Under the pieces are notes generated by a model. The model made no database searches. It was not told the DNA's origin and was given only the letters and a program-made list of their open reading frames with translations. This document shows positions 12,719-24,598 of a stretch of 64,000 nt of DNA, in pieces. A program made the translations under genes and the position numbers. The DNA is taken from the NCBI GenBank assembly GCA_027574665.1, contig CM050654.1:42806722-42870721 (forward strand), read 5' to 3'. The DNA comes from Rhynochetos jubatus. Its lineage: Eukaryota; Chordata; Aves; Eurypygiformes; Rhynochetidae. Within the stretch, counting starts at the first letter, position 1, and the number at the start of each line of letters is the position of its first letter.

Positions 12719-13348
12719 TGTGCTGGGTTTGACTGGGAGAGAGGTAATTCTCTTCCAAGTGGGTATTACGGGGCTGTTTGGGGTTGTGCTGAGAAGAATG
12801 TTGAGAACACACTGATGTTTTCAGCTGTTGCCAAGCAATGTGTACATTAAGCCAAGGACGTTTTCAGGGTCTCACACTGCCCCTGTGGTCCCAGATTCTT
12901 GTCTACAAGGAGCTGGAGGGGTCACAGCCTGGACAGCTGACCCCAACTGACCAAAGGGCCATTTCATGCCATCGAACGTCATGCTCAGTATATAAGCTGG
13001 GGGAGTTGGCTGGGCGTGGGGGTGAGGGTGTTATTTCGCTCTCTCTTGCTCTCTGGCTCTCACTGCTCAGGGACAGGCTGGGCGTTGGTCTGTGGGTTGT
13101 GTCACTTGGGATTTTGCATTGCTCTTTTCCTTCTCATGACATGTTGTCATTAGTAGTGGTATTTTCATTACATAGTAGTAGTAGTATCATTATTCTATTA
13201 TTTCATTTATTTTCAGTTATCAAACTGTTCCTATCTAAACCCACAAGTTCTCTTTTTCCTCCGATTCCCCTCCCCATCCCACTGGGAAGGGGGAGGTGAG
13301 TGTGGGGCTGTGTGGTGCTTGGTTGCTGCCTGTGGCTAAACCACGACA
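12719..13348 (+). mobile_element. Solo LTR of an avian ERV-L-type endogenous retrovirus
   Basis: This 630-bp element begins TGTGCTGGGTTTGACTGG and ends GGCTAAACCACGACA. It therefore has TG...CA ends and is flanked by exact GAGTT duplications. I recognise the layout from avian ERV-L LTRs: a U3 containing CAGCTGACCCCAACTGACC and a cAMP-response-like AACGTCATGC, a TATA box, a CT-rich stretch, an AT-rich part with AGTAGTAGTAG, and the CATCCCACTGGGAAGGGGGAGG region near the 3' end. No gag, pol or env sequence adjoins it. LTR-LTR recombination therefore probably removed the internal part. The subfamily name needs a repeat-library match. Confidence 0.93.
12989..12996 (+). promoter_or_regulatory. TATA box of the solo LTR
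   Basis: TATATAAG follows GTCATGCTCAG and precedes CTGGGGGAG, the usual position at the U3/R boundary of this LTR class. It could still give LTR-driven transcription rightward. Whether it is active cannot be seen from sequence. Confidence 0.7.
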
Positions 13349-13353
13349 GAGTT
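13349..13353 (+). repeat. Target-site duplication, right copy
   Basis: GAGTT follows the terminal CA of the LTR and is identical to 12714-12718. Confidence 0.85.
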
Positions 13354-16300
13354 ACACTCTGGGTACTGCAGGTTTTTATCCTTTTGGATAAAACTATAAA
13401 TCAATGTGGAATCTGTTTCACCAAGCCTTTCCTTCAGAGGAGAGCCAGCACCTGAGCATCACCCCAGGGGATGGCTCTGCCCGAGCGGCTGGCCGGTGGG
13501 TGTCTCTGCCATGGGGTCCCGTCGACAGCAGGGCCCAAAGCTTTTCCAGGCAGGAGTAGTAGGGGCAAATCCTTGTTCTGGCCTCCCTCTGGGACCAGGC
13601 AGGGCCCAGCTTTTCCTTCGCTCGCGGTGCGCTTGATGTGAGAAAGCAGCCAGGAGCCTGGTGTCCTCGTCCAAGCTGAAAAGCAATTAAAGGTGAGTAC
13701 GTAAACCGGCTCCGTAATGACGACGTGGGGCTGCGTGCTAGTGTGTCTGCTGCACAAGGAAGAGCTGGCCGAATTCAGACCTCGGTAACAATTCCTGTGC
13801 GGCAACTTATAGCCCCGAACATGCAGAATGGCCAAAGAGGGAAATTCTGAGACCGCGGGGAGGTAAACAGTAACGTGGAGGGAGGAGGGCCTGAGGGATG
13901 AAGTAGCTTTCCTCTACTAACGCAGTCATTCCCAAAATAACTTTTGTTTCTCCATACCAAAACTGTATTTAGTTAAGATTTTACAAATGAAAATCTTAAT
14001 AATCACAAAAAAGAGAAATAAAAATATCGGTGACGGTGTTAAATGCTAACACGGCTGTTTAACCTCATGGCACCGCACACGCCGATAAGTCCTGCGGGAT
14101 CCCTCCCCCTTTCTCCCCAGTGGGATAAACACGGTTTGTCACATTGAGAGAATATTCTATAGCGCGGGAATAATCAGAACTTATTGTTGGATCCAATTTT
14201 CTATCCTTTACTTTTCGACGTCAAACAAAAGTCAAGCGCAGTACACAATTTAGTCATGGGTGGAAGGAGAATTAGCCACCTCATGCGGACTCCTTTTGGA
14301 GGTAGAAGTTGAGGGGGACGCGGCTCGCATTAACCCACGTCGTCCGCTGCCCTTACTGACGCGATGAAAGGGGTTTGATTTTCATTATTATGTACTTTGC
14401 ATGTTGCTTGTATTAAATCAATGGGCTACTTACCTCCGTGTTTTTCCTGCAGCTGATCTAAAAGGCTGTTTGAAAGAAAACCGAACTGGCGCAGACAAAG
14501 ACTGATTCTTCATCCGTCTGACATGTCACGCCAACAAATGGGGTTTTGTGCACTCTGTCAGTGTCTTAATCAGAGCGTCACGCCAGCCCGCAGCACCTTC
14601 CCGGCTCCGAGACCTCTTCCAGCACTTAATCCTTCAACTTGTGTACCTTGTTCAGACATTCAGATGGGGGCCGATAACACCAGAGATTTACATGTTCCTG
14701 TCACCGCCTGGATTTGTCACGCGCCGCGTCCCGGTGGCCTCCCGCCCCGGCCCGGGGAGCCGGTGCCTGGGGAAGGGGACGGAGCAGCTTCACTTCGCTC
14801 TGGCTGGGCGTTTTGCTCCAGTGAAGCATCCCGGATTCCCGTGTCGGTGGAGTGGGCTGATGTGCGGGGATGGATGAGGCTCAGATGCTTAATGGGAGAA
14901 GGAGGGACCCGCAGCTCTGTGCTGGGAAGAAAAACAAGCAGCGGGCAACCCTCCATCCCCTCGGGCAGGCGCTGGGCTCAGGGAGGGATGTCTGTGCCGG
15001 TGCCAACCCCCCAGAGCCCAGGGGGTCCGCAGTCCCCCCACCTCTGGGCTCTGCTTCTCTTCCCTGCACCCGGGCAGCACCCGGCGGGCAGCACCCGGCT
15101 GGCAGCACCCCGATGCTACCGCAAACACGGGGAGGGGTGGGAAGCACATGGAATTACTCTGGAGGTGGAGGAAATGTACCTTTGGGAGACACTTCCGACA
15201 CCCCAGGGGTATCCCCTGGGTGACACTCAGGGGCCCATCACGGGGCTGCGCAGCACAGGCTTGGGGCACCCCAGGAGCACCCATGGGTCCATCCGGCAGC
15301 CAGACCCACCCTGCAGCCCTCGAGCTTCAGCGGAGACGAGCCCTGGGCAGAGTTTCTGACAGAGAAAATTCACTTTTTCTTCCTTCCAGAGGAAACATTC
15401 CCGACCACAACCTGACATCCCCTGCCCCGCTTCCCGCGGGGTTGGCGAGGTCTGCGGCAGAGGGGTGTCAGGAAAAAGCTGCGGGGTTTTCGTTAGGAAT
15501 CGCAGTGAGCAGAGCTATGGAAGTGGCTGTTCGTGTGGTTCACTAGTGCCGGCCGAAGAGCCAGCACAGCCAAACACAACGACTGCTGCAGTTCCTGCCT
15601 TCTTCGAGGAAGAAAATCATTTCTGGAAATCTTTGCACACCCTTTGCACACCCCTGCCGTGGCTGGCTGCCTGCTCGTGCTCCCCCTCGGTGTGCTCCTC
15701 TGGCACCGGGGCCCTCTCCCTGAAAAGTGCTTCTTGGCAAAGATGCCGCTGGTGCTGGAGCTACGGACCACCCCTCTCACCCGCCCCAGAGCCCATCCAG
15801 GATACCCACGCCACAGCAAAGCCCCCCCGGGGTGGCTGTCCCCCAGCACCCACAGGCACCCGTGGCCACGGCTCCGCACGCTGCAGCCCCTGGATTCCTT
15901 TGGCTGGGACGGGCACGGGCGGAGGGGCACCGTGCACCCTGGCGCTGGAAATTCGGGACCGCCATGTGTGCGCAGCGGCTGAAGCCTGTCCGGGTGCCCA
16001 CCGTGCCGAGGTACCGACAAAGCCCATCAGAGGGGATGGCACTGCCCTGGCTGCCAATCCAGAGCCCGTCCGCACTTCGCAGGGATGCCCATTACCTGAC
16101 ATCACTCTGCGTGCACGTCTTGTTGAGACAGTAAAAATGAAGTTTAAATTCCTGTTGATACTCATTTGGGCGATCAAATAACCAAACCAGCTACCGCAGT
16201 GCCACCAGCGCACACGGAGCAGCGCCGTGTGCCCACAGCTGCGCGACAGCTGGGCGCCTCCGCCCAACAGGGGTTTAACCCGACGCTTCCAGCTTTTGGA

Positions 16301-16393
16301 AGGGCTCGTGTTGCCCTGTTTTCTCTACAGTCCTAAGGCTGGTGAAGGTGCATTTCCATCCGTTCGGGAATTAAACTGTGGGAAATGCCCAAG
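13354..16393. other. Unique non-coding stretch, 3.0 kb
   Basis: No gene is recognised. The block at 13930-14240 is AT-rich with repeated AATCTTAATAATC-like sequence and is a weak regulatory candidate. The part from 14700 to 16130 is GC-rich and gives many overlapping open frames on both strands (278, 238 and 175 codons). These contradict one another and carry no recognisable domain. Confidence 0.45.
15070..15110. repeat. Short 14- to 15-bp tandem repeat
   Basis: Three imperfect copies of a unit containing GGCAGCACCC follow one another. Confidence 0.7.
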
Positions 16394-16429
16394 ACTGGGA
16401 TGAGGCTGGGAGCAACCTGGTCTAGTGGA
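16394..16429 (+). mobile_element. CR1: Tiny CR1 LINE remnant
   Basis: CTGGGATGAGGCTGGG followed by AGCAACCTGGTCTAGTGGA matches about 36 bp of the CR1 3' region. The TCTAGTGGA variant is shared with the copy at 43429. Sequence on either side does not match CR1, so this is a worn fragment or, less likely, a chance match. Confidence 0.6.
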
Positions 16430-19400
16430 CGAATGGGACATGCCAGGGACTCACCCCCTGCAGCCAGGGGTTTCCTGACCCCTTGGTTCCGCCTAAGGCT
16501 TCATCCATGGCAAATCCCAGACTGCTTTTACACACAGCAGTGAGGGAAAAGGGAAAAGGAAAAAAGGAAAAGTGAAAATGGGCTAGGGACAAGCTCCAAA
16601 TGTAGCAACCTCAGACTCCGCTAGCGGATGTGGCTGATCCCATGCTGGGGGTCGCTGGCTGCCCAGGGTCCGCCCCACACCGGGTTCTGCTGGCACCAGC
16701 GGGGAAACTGCTTTTGGCCCAATAAACCCAAAAATTGTGACACAAGGGTGGGGTTTGTTTTGGCAAAGCGGAGGTAAAGCCAGTTCTCCCCCTGTCCCTA
16801 AATGCCATTTGGATCAACCTGGAACAGTTTGTTCCACCACAAAGGAAAGGCCGTGCTTGGTGCCAGGGTGGGAATGTGTCCTGCCTGGCCAGCACAGAGG
16901 AATCCTGGCCCCGTGTTCTTACATTTCAGAAGCTGGGCTGTACAATCCACCATATCCCAGTTCCTGGCAGTTCTCGGATTGAGCTAGAGCGTAGGAACAG
17001 TTTCAGCCGCCTTCCCCCAGCTCATCCCGGTCCGGCGACACTCCCACCCAGCCGAGCCCCAGCCGTCCCTTGGGGACGCAGGGAGCCATGGCAGCTGACC
17101 ATGGGGGCTTTGCTCGGGGGCGTGGGGGCTTCTCACCCCCACCTGTATGTGCCTGCTTGCTTCTGGCAGCAATTCCCTTCTGGAAAAATATCACCGGCGT
17201 TCAAGAAGGGAAAACACCCCCCCGAGGTGGCCCAAGGCTCGCGTGCGGTGTCCACGCAGGACGCGCCCCTCCAAGTGCGGATCAGCAGCTCGGGTGGACA
17301 CAAACACCCACTGGGAATGGAAAAATGGAACACAAGGGGAAAAATCCCCACAGCTGAGCGCCCTGGGAATGTTTGGCAGCACTTGCAGTAAGAGTCCGGG
17401 CACTCGGGAGAGAAAACGGTCCCGAGGGATTTCCTTTACTCGGCTGCTATTTCCCTTAGGAGAATCCCACCAAACTGCCCGTCCTGCATCCTGCCAGCCT
17501 TTCAGCATCCCCTGGACCATTGTCTCCCGAAACGTGGACACGCAGCCAGCTCTGCGCCCCGCACAATGCCGAACCCGCGCTGCTCTTTGTCCAACGGTCC
17601 CGTTTGTCTGGCGCCTGACGTTCGCGTTGCCGAGGGCTCACCGGTTCCGATACTGTGCCGCCACATCAGTCATCCCGGCTGGCAGCCAAGAAAACTAACA
17701 GGGAAAGCCAAGAGGGGCGAAAGGCTTCGTAGCCAGTGGGACGAGGAAGAAATTATGCCAATTCAAAGGCTTTGGAGACTGGAATTCTGAGACACAACGA
17801 TTCCATAGAGGATAAGATAGGAAGTAGAAGGTTTCAGCCTTATCCCAGCCCCACTCCCAACTGCCAGAGCGTCGGCAGCACGGAATTTGCGCTGGGCACA
17901 ATAAAAAAGTTATAATTCACGGCAGAATAAAGCGCAGCCGTGCAACTGTAATGCCTACGTATAATCGCTCCGACACATATTTTAAAGTGCATTATGCAAT
18001 ACATAAAAAATAATGATTTTGAGACAAATTAAGCCATAACAGCCTCAAATCAGTTTGCCTCCACAGTTAATATGTTGATTAATGTCCTGTTAGGACTGAG
18101 ACACTCATTTTTATCTCATTATTCAACTCGGTGTTTTCCCATAGCTATTGAATAAAAATGTAATTATTGCTCTAAATTATGTTATTATTAACTTTCACAT
18201 GGTGTTTCTTGATAAACAGCAGCACAAACAGAGGGCTGCTGGTGGTGGGGAGACGGGGACAAAGAACACCGAAATAAACAGAACTGTTTATTGGCACAAC
18301 TTTTCACGTGAGCGGCACAAAACCAGCCGGCTGTGCGAACGACGAGGGGACACGCTGAGCGCTTCAGGTGCCGCGGGAGGGACTGTGCGGGACGTGGTTT
18401 CCCACGGAAGTGCCCCCACAGACGGGTGTGTGTCTGCCGCTCCTGTCCCTTGGTCCAGGCTCACCGAGCAACGTGTTACCCTCCCCGCGCCCCCGTCCTT
18501 CTGCTGCCTGCGCGGGTCATACGTGCTCACCCCTGGTTTTGTTTTCTTTATTCACTGAAACCGTGATCGGGCTCTGCACCAGAGAATTGTTGTTCAGAAA
18601 TGACAGTTATCAATATTAGCAATAACATGATGGTCTGTTTTAACATTTATGAGCTTAGAGCTGCCAAAGTGCAACTTGATTGGCCAGGCGAGAGGTAGAA
18701 AGCCTTGAAAACAGAATCCTTTTTAGTGTTTAAACAGGGTATGGGAGGAGAGCTAAGGTGTTTGTAGTTTTTGATTAGTCCTGACATATTTTTTCAGTGG
18801 TTTTTTTTTTGTTTAATCAAACAAAGACAAATGGAAAACAAAAAAGATGTTGGCCCTGGCTCTGCCTGATGTCTCGCTCCAGACAGAACTTGCTAATACT
18901 GAATTGCACCAAGTGCCGTTTGAAGCCCACCTGCAGCAGCACCTTCATCCGGATGCTCACGTGAGGTGCCATAAAAAAGGAAAAACCATGACATTTCCCA
19001 AAGAGAAGCTTGTCTACAGGGACCCAAACTCCTCAAGAACTTCCTGGGTGTCCCAAATGTTCCCAGCACTTCCTTGGATCGGCTTTCCAGGGCGCTGGGA
19101 GAGCAGGGGGTCCCTGCTGCCCCATGTCACCCCAGTCGGGGCTGAACCACAGGGCAGGGACCTGCTGGCTGGGCTGCGGCTGGCGCTCCCCAGCCCCACC
19201 CAACCCTACACCAGCCCCACACCGGCCCTACACCAGCCCCACACCGGCGCAGCCGCGGTGCCAGGAAGAAGCGTCCCTGCAAACTGCTGCCTGCCACGCC
19301 TCCCCGTGACGGAAGGGCCGTGGGTGCGCAGCCGTTGTGGAGGAGGTGTAAGGGATGCTTAGCTTGATTGAGAAAGGTTAATTACATGTGAAATGAGACT

Positions 19401-19756
19401 GGGATTCAGCCTATGTTTGCTCTAGATTTTGTGTAATGTTATATCAACATGGGGATTCTCTGTTATTCTATTAACAAAATAAACTCATTTTGTTTGGTTT
19501 CATTTTACTGTTGTTTTAATCCCACTGAACATTTATACTGTTATTTAATTTTACTAAACATGTGTGGATAGTAAAATACCTACAGAATTAAACTACCCAA
19601 GGATATTAAAGTGATCCAGTTCTCATAGAGATTTGATCTGCTAATTAGCCACACCAATTTTATGGATCATTGCAGCGCACTTAAAATGTATTGTTATATG
19701 TTCATAATCTTTTCTTAATGAGCTTTTATTGAGAGCACAGGCCAGCGATGTTCAAC
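16430..19756. other. Unique non-coding stretch, 3.3 kb
   Basis: No gene is recognised. A purine tract (GGGAAAAGGAAAAAAGG type) lies at about 16543-16571. Three AT-rich blocks lie at 17880-18250, 18560-18850 and 19370-19740. The first and last hold several TAAT/ATTA cores suited to homeodomain binding. The GC-rich part at 16900-17700 yields overlapping open frames without a recognisable product. Confidence 0.45.
19205..19248. repeat. 22-bp tandem duplication
   Basis: Two copies of a 22-bp unit starting CCTACACCAGCCCCAC stand head to tail. Confidence 0.8.
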
Positions 19757-19773
19757 GGGGGGGGGGGGGGGGG
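19757..19773 (+). repeat. Poly-G run of 17
   Basis: An uninterrupted run of 17 G follows TTCAAC. Such a run is replication-slippage prone and can form a G-quadruplex. Its exact length may also be a sequencing uncertainty. Confidence 0.9.
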
Positions 19774-20483
19774 TGTTTCAAACCCTGCGTGCCTCAATCA
19801 CAGCGCAACCCCGCAAGAGCAACCGCCGGTGAAGGGTCATTAAACGCAACCTTGCAGGAGGCACCCCCGGTGATTCGGGTCAGTGGAGAGGGGACAGCGG
19901 CTCCCCCAGCTCTCGGGGTGAAGGGGGCTGCTCAGCAGAGCCAGCGGGGCAGCATCCCTGGAGCTGCACAGGTCCCACCAGCCCCGCTTCGTGCTGTGCT
20001 TATGGGAGGGAGAAAACCGCGTTTATCCCAGCAAAAGAGGAGCACCCAGGAAGAGCCAGCCCTCAGACCCCTTTCCCTGTCGCGGCCTGGCACGGGAGCT
20101 CAGCCCTGCGGCCAGCTGGCAGCAGATGCAGGATACAGCCCCTTCTGGGCTCTGAGCATCCCTCCTGAGGCTGTGGCTGGCACCTTGGGCCGACGGAGGA
20201 ACGTCTCCAAAAGTGGAGTGGATCCGCCTGCAAACACGCTTATGCTTATTCATTACTCCAGCTCTGAAGCTCTCCGTACGCGATGGGATGGCTGGGAATT
20301 GCAGGAGGATGGGGACGCTTTCACCGCTGAGGGCACACCGTGGTTTGGGCCCCTCTTCATGCTCAGCCTTCAGCAGCGGGGCAGAAACCCAGCAGCAGCC
20401 TCTCAGCGGGAAGATCTGAAACCAGATTTAACCTCGGTTGTCAACAAGTGTCGTCTTTGACCTAAACACGCGTGAGTTAGGTT
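19774..20483. other. Unique non-coding stretch
   Basis: No gene is recognised. A 243-codon forward open frame covers 19729-20460 and includes the poly-G run. Its composition is low-complexity-like and I see no domain in it. It ends just before a CR1 remnant. Confidence 0.45.
20473..20483 (+). repeat. 11-bp direct repeat flanking CR1, left copy
   Basis: TGAGTTAGGTT recurs at 20622-20632 on the other side of a CR1 fragment. It is consistent with a target-site duplication. Confidence 0.6.
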
Positions 20484-20621
20484 TATGATAGAACCATGGA
20501 ATGGTTTGGGTGGGAAGGGACCTCAAAGCCCAACTAGTTCCCAGCCCTGCTCCGTGTCCTTCTGATGCTGCGGGCCCCAGAGCTGGATGGAGTGCTCCCA
20601 GAGGGTTCCCATTTGCTGGGA
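20484..20621 (-). mobile_element. CR1: CR1 LINE remnant with internal deletion
   Basis: The antisense CR1 3' terminus (GAACCATGGAATGGTTTGGG to AAAGCCCAACTAG) is joined directly to a much more 5' CR1 segment at about 20549-20602 (CCGTGTCCTTCT, then GCGGGCCCCAGAGCTGG). Several hundred bases present in neighbouring copies are missing between them. The outer edges are less certain because the last 18 bases match CR1 only weakly. Confidence 0.85.
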
Positions 20622-20632
20622 TGAGTTAGGTT
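20622..20632 (+). repeat. 11-bp direct repeat flanking CR1, right copy
   Basis: TGAGTTAGGTT is identical to 20473-20483. Confidence 0.6.
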
Positions 20633-22259
20633 GGTGATTAATCCGTGTTTCATCATCCAAGCAGACGAGGCGGGTTGGTCAGCTTCACCAATCCGTCCAG
20701 GTGGCAGCAGCGGGACCCTACCAGGTGCTTGGTGATGCTTCGGTGCCAGCGCCGACAGAGCTGCGCTCGGCACAACCGGGTGCACACCAAGGCTCCTGCC
20801 CGTCCTGCCCCCGCTGACACGGACCCGCTCCGAGCACGTGGGCCAGGTTTGGGGGGGTATGTGGCCAGGCACTGCCACCCCCAGCCTTTATCCATCTCGG
20901 CATGGCCAGTCCCAGCGGGCGCGGTGGGGAATCATTCCGGACGGGGTGCACAACACATCAGCGTTTGTTCCTCTCGACCTAAAATTATTTCTGCAATGGA
21001 AAGAACGTGAGCGCAGCTCTGAGTCACTCCTCGGCATTTTTGACGGCTGAAAGTGGACATTCATGAGGCACGGCCCCGCTGCCGGGGAGTCCGCTCACAC
21101 GCCACAATGGGAACACTGTGCAGGAAGAATTCACAGCAAATAATCTGGAAAATATTGAAGATAAATGTGAACAGAGTGGGGGGGGCTTTGTTTGTTTGTT
21201 TTTCCCTGGGAGCGGAGCAAGAGCAGCTACTGAGCCGCTGGAAGGGTCCACGGCACCTCTGAGAGGGAGAAATCCCGCACAGGCTCTGCCCAGGAGAGCT
21301 GCCTTCACCCAGGCTGGGGGCGAAGGGGCAAGGTGCCAAGCGGTTGGCTGCCAGTGCTTGGGAAAACCAGATTATTTTATAAATATGCAGGTTTATGCAT
21401 GTGTTTGAGGAGCTCGACCTGTTCTACAGATGCTCCAGCTGCGACGGTGGCGTTCAGTTGCATTTAGCCTCCGTGAGAGCACGGGGCTGGGCAGCGACCC
21501 CGTGGCCATGCCCACACCCTCCTTGGGGTGACGGGGGTGCTTTTCCTGTCCTGCTGTGGCACGGGGCACAGAGGCTGCCGGGAGGGAGCTGGGGCTGCAG
21601 CAGCGTGGGGCTGCTCAGTGAGATGCACAACAGAGGGGATAAAGGGGATGAGGGGTGAGGCGGGTGTCCTGCAAGAACGGCGGTGTCAGGGATCCTGCAG
21701 CTGAGCCTGTGTGAATGTGCGTCCTGGCGGCGTATGCACGCCTTGCCCTCCCAGACAGACCCGGCATGCAGGAGCAGGACTCAGGCACCATCTGCTTCTG
21801 ACTTTGGCCCTGCCCAAGGATACGTGTCCAAAAGGCTGCTGGCTGCCGGGGGGCACCCAGGGCACGTGGGACATAGGGATGACTCCGGCACCTCTACTTG
21901 CATGGCACAGCCGTGGGGCATCTCGCTCCCAGGGGACCCATGGGCTGTTTGGAGTCCAGGTGTTTGTCCATGAGAACTTCCCGTGGCTGGGAGCTCACTC
22001 TCCAGGGGGGCTTAAAGCCCCTTAAAGAGGACACATCTTCTGATTAACCACCGACACTCAGAGCCAGTATAGACCCTCGGTGTCTCCCACCTGCTCGCTC
22101 GCAGGAGACCATGGGGGCACGCTCCACACTCACCCCTTTCCCAGAAAACAGAAAGCATCCCGGCGAGCAGTGTCCCTTCCCGGTGCCCGGTTTGGTGAAG
22201 TTGGGAGACCCTCCAGGCACACCCCTACGAACCGCGGCTGGCCGGCCGGTGTTGCAAGA
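20633..22259. other. Unique non-coding stretch
   Basis: No gene or mobile element is recognised. The sequence is mixed to GC-rich, with overlapping open frames of up to about 120 codons on both strands that have no recognisable product. Confidence 0.45.
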
Positions 22260-23094
22260 GGCTGAGCCGGCTGGGCCCTGACGTCAAAGATAGGGCTTTA
22301 TCAATGTCACCTTTATGTTAGCAAACAGATTAAACGCCTCTAATACCGCCCGTAATGGCATTCTGTACGGTCGAGATCACGTTGGCGATAGGGTATTTGA
22401 TACAGTTGTAAACCTTGAAAGAATAAGGGCTGCCTAAGAGAATAGCTTTTTCTAGCTTAAACGCGTTACGGTCGCGGGTGTAAATCACTTGTCAGTCGAT
22501 GGCAAATGTAACGGTGTTATAATCGGAGGGGGGAAAAAAAAAGGAAGAAATAAAGTGCAGATAATCTTTTGCGCCGTTTTCCTGGCAGCGTCAGCCGTGG
22601 GAGACTGACAGCCCTTCGCTTGAGTGGCAGGTGTCCTTTGAAGCGCCTGTGAATCACTATCTGTGCAGACTGTTGAAATGCATATTTCCATCCTTATCGT
22701 AAAGGAATGGATGGGCAAGATAGGTGCTGTTAACATTGCAAATAGCTCCAGAATTATTCATTGTCAGCTCCGGGCAAAGAATAGGGGGAAAGTTTTATTA
22801 TTCACCGCGCACAATAGCCGGGCGCTTAATGATTCCCCCCCTAGCCTGGCAGGATTGTCTGCCGACTTCAGGCGCTCGCGGTGGGTGACACAGGTCTGGC
22901 CAAGTGTTAGAGCAAGATCATACGTCCCGGGCCCATTTTAATTTCTAATACATTAATCTTTCCCTCGCAGATGCACAATGAATATTCCGCAGCCCCTTGT
23001 TTGTCAGGAGCTGTCTGCCTTTCATCTATTCAGGTGGTTTCATTGACTCTGAAAGCGCGCTTGAAAGGCCTGATCAGTCAATGACAACCGCGGC
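22260..23094. promoter_or_regulatory. Candidate distal enhancer block with SOX-like motifs
   Basis: This unique block is AT-rich yet keeps many CpG sites (for example AACGCGTTACGGTCGCGGG at 22459-22477). It carries three related ACAAT sites: GCACAATAGC at 22809, TGCACAATG at 22972 and GGCACAATAG at 23092. There are also ATTCATTGTC near 22755 and several TAAT cores. ACAAT is the core bound by SOX HMG proteins. The retained CpG and motif clustering resemble conserved non-coding elements of developmental loci. That is inference, because no conservation data are available here. Confidence 0.35.
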
Positions 23095-23345
23095 ACAATA
23101 GCGAGGGACCCCCGCTCCCCCCCTCGCTCCCACCCCCGCCACCCCGGCATCTGATGGACACGGCTGACACCCGCTCCCCCAGGGATGCTCGGCGGCGGGC
23201 GCCTTCCCCGGCGACGTCCCGGGCGTTATCGGCACGCGGGACCGTGGCAGGCGGGCGTATCGCACCTCCCCAGCCGCTGAACCCGACCCCGTGCCGCCAC
23301 GCGCGCCGCGGGTCCCGCGCCGCCTCGGGACGGACGAAGTTGGCT
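23095..23345. promoter_or_regulatory. CpG-rich island next to the candidate enhancer
   Basis: CpG-dense sequence (GGCGGCGGGCG-like and CCACGCGCGCCGCGGG near 23297-23312) follows the AT-rich block abruptly. No exon is evident. It may be a promoter, an orphan island or GC-rich unique DNA. Confidence 0.35.
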
Positions 23346-24598
23346 TAGCGCTGTTTTACAAGCAAGCGGCACGCACCGCACCATTCATTTTTAATTTTAA
23401 TCCTTTGTCTCGGCCTGCTAATTGCGATTGTTTTAAGTTCATTATCCCGACGCGCACATTGTAACCGGCTGGATCCGCGCGCTTGTAAGCTGCGTCCTCA
23501 CTTTTGCAGGTAGTGACCCTTGAATTGTTAAATGAGCCCGTGCCAGCGCCGAACAGCACGCTCCGTGATCTACGATCCTCTCCTCAGCTCTCAATTCTTT
23601 CGTCTCTAATTAATTAAGTAGCAACCCCTCAACGGCAATGGGGATGGGGACGGCAGAAGCCCCCGGGGCTGGGGCAGGGTGGGATGGCTGGGACCCCCCG
23701 GAGCAGCTGTGGATTGGGCACTCCCCAACGGTGCAGCTCTAGAGGGTGACTGTGCCGGAGCTGAATCCAGCACAGCTCAGCCCCTGGACCAGAGACCTGA
23801 ATGTGCCGCCACATCCCCTGCCACGGCACCGCTCCCTCCAGTCCCTGCTGCCCCGGGCGAAAGCTGGAGGCCACCCAAACTAGGCACACCCATGGGACAC
23901 ATCAAGGACACTTTTCTCTGCTTTCGTAGGGATCCCCATGTTCCTCAGAATCCCACGTGCCAAAAAGTGACCCAATTACCTCTGGTTTTTAGGAAATATT
24001 CTTCCAGGGATCCCACATGTAGGCAGGAGGGATTAGCCGTGGTCACACAGGGCTGGAGAGAACTGGAGCTCACACTGTGGTTTGGGCAACCTGGAGCAGG
24101 GCAGGTGGCTTCCAGAGCCCGGCCTCCACAGCCCACCCTGCCCCTGGGCATGCGGGGTGGGCTGTGGGGCAGGAGGATGCTCCTGTGGCACTGCCGCTGC
24201 CAGGTGCCGCCGGGGCTATAGGTGCCATGAGTCCCCCTGTGTCTGCAGAGACCTGGGGGCTGCCCCCCTGAGTGCCTTCACCTCTGCTGATTAGAGCAGG
24301 CCCAAGCGCAGGGCGTGCCAGGGAGCCAGGGAGGGGATGAAAGGTGCTCCACAGGTGCTCAGTGTCCCTTCACCCCTCAGAGCCGCCTGGGGGATACACA
24401 GAGGTGTCAGGCACCCAAAACGGGGCTGAGCACCCCATGGGCCATGGCCCACCATGTGGCTGGCTCTGGGACAGGGGGGCTGTGAGTTGTGCCAGCCAGA
24501 ACTTAACCCGCCAGTGCTGGGACATCCCATTCATTCAGGTCCCTCCTTAGTGAGGGACAATGAAGCTTCAGCCCTCAACATAAGGGGGATGTCAACCA
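23346..24598. other. Unique non-coding stretch
   Basis: AT-rich sequence with AATTAATTAAG at about 23606-23617 continues to about 23630 and may belong with the regulatory candidate on its left. From there to the CR1 the DNA is GC-rich with no gene. A forward frame of 180 codons (23679-24221) shows no domain. Confidence 0.4.

Noticed and set aside
20622-20641. TTAGGTTGGTG resembling a mariner terminal repeat
   Set aside because: Only 11 bases match, no partner inverted repeat is found nearby, and it is explained better as part of the direct repeat flanking CR1.
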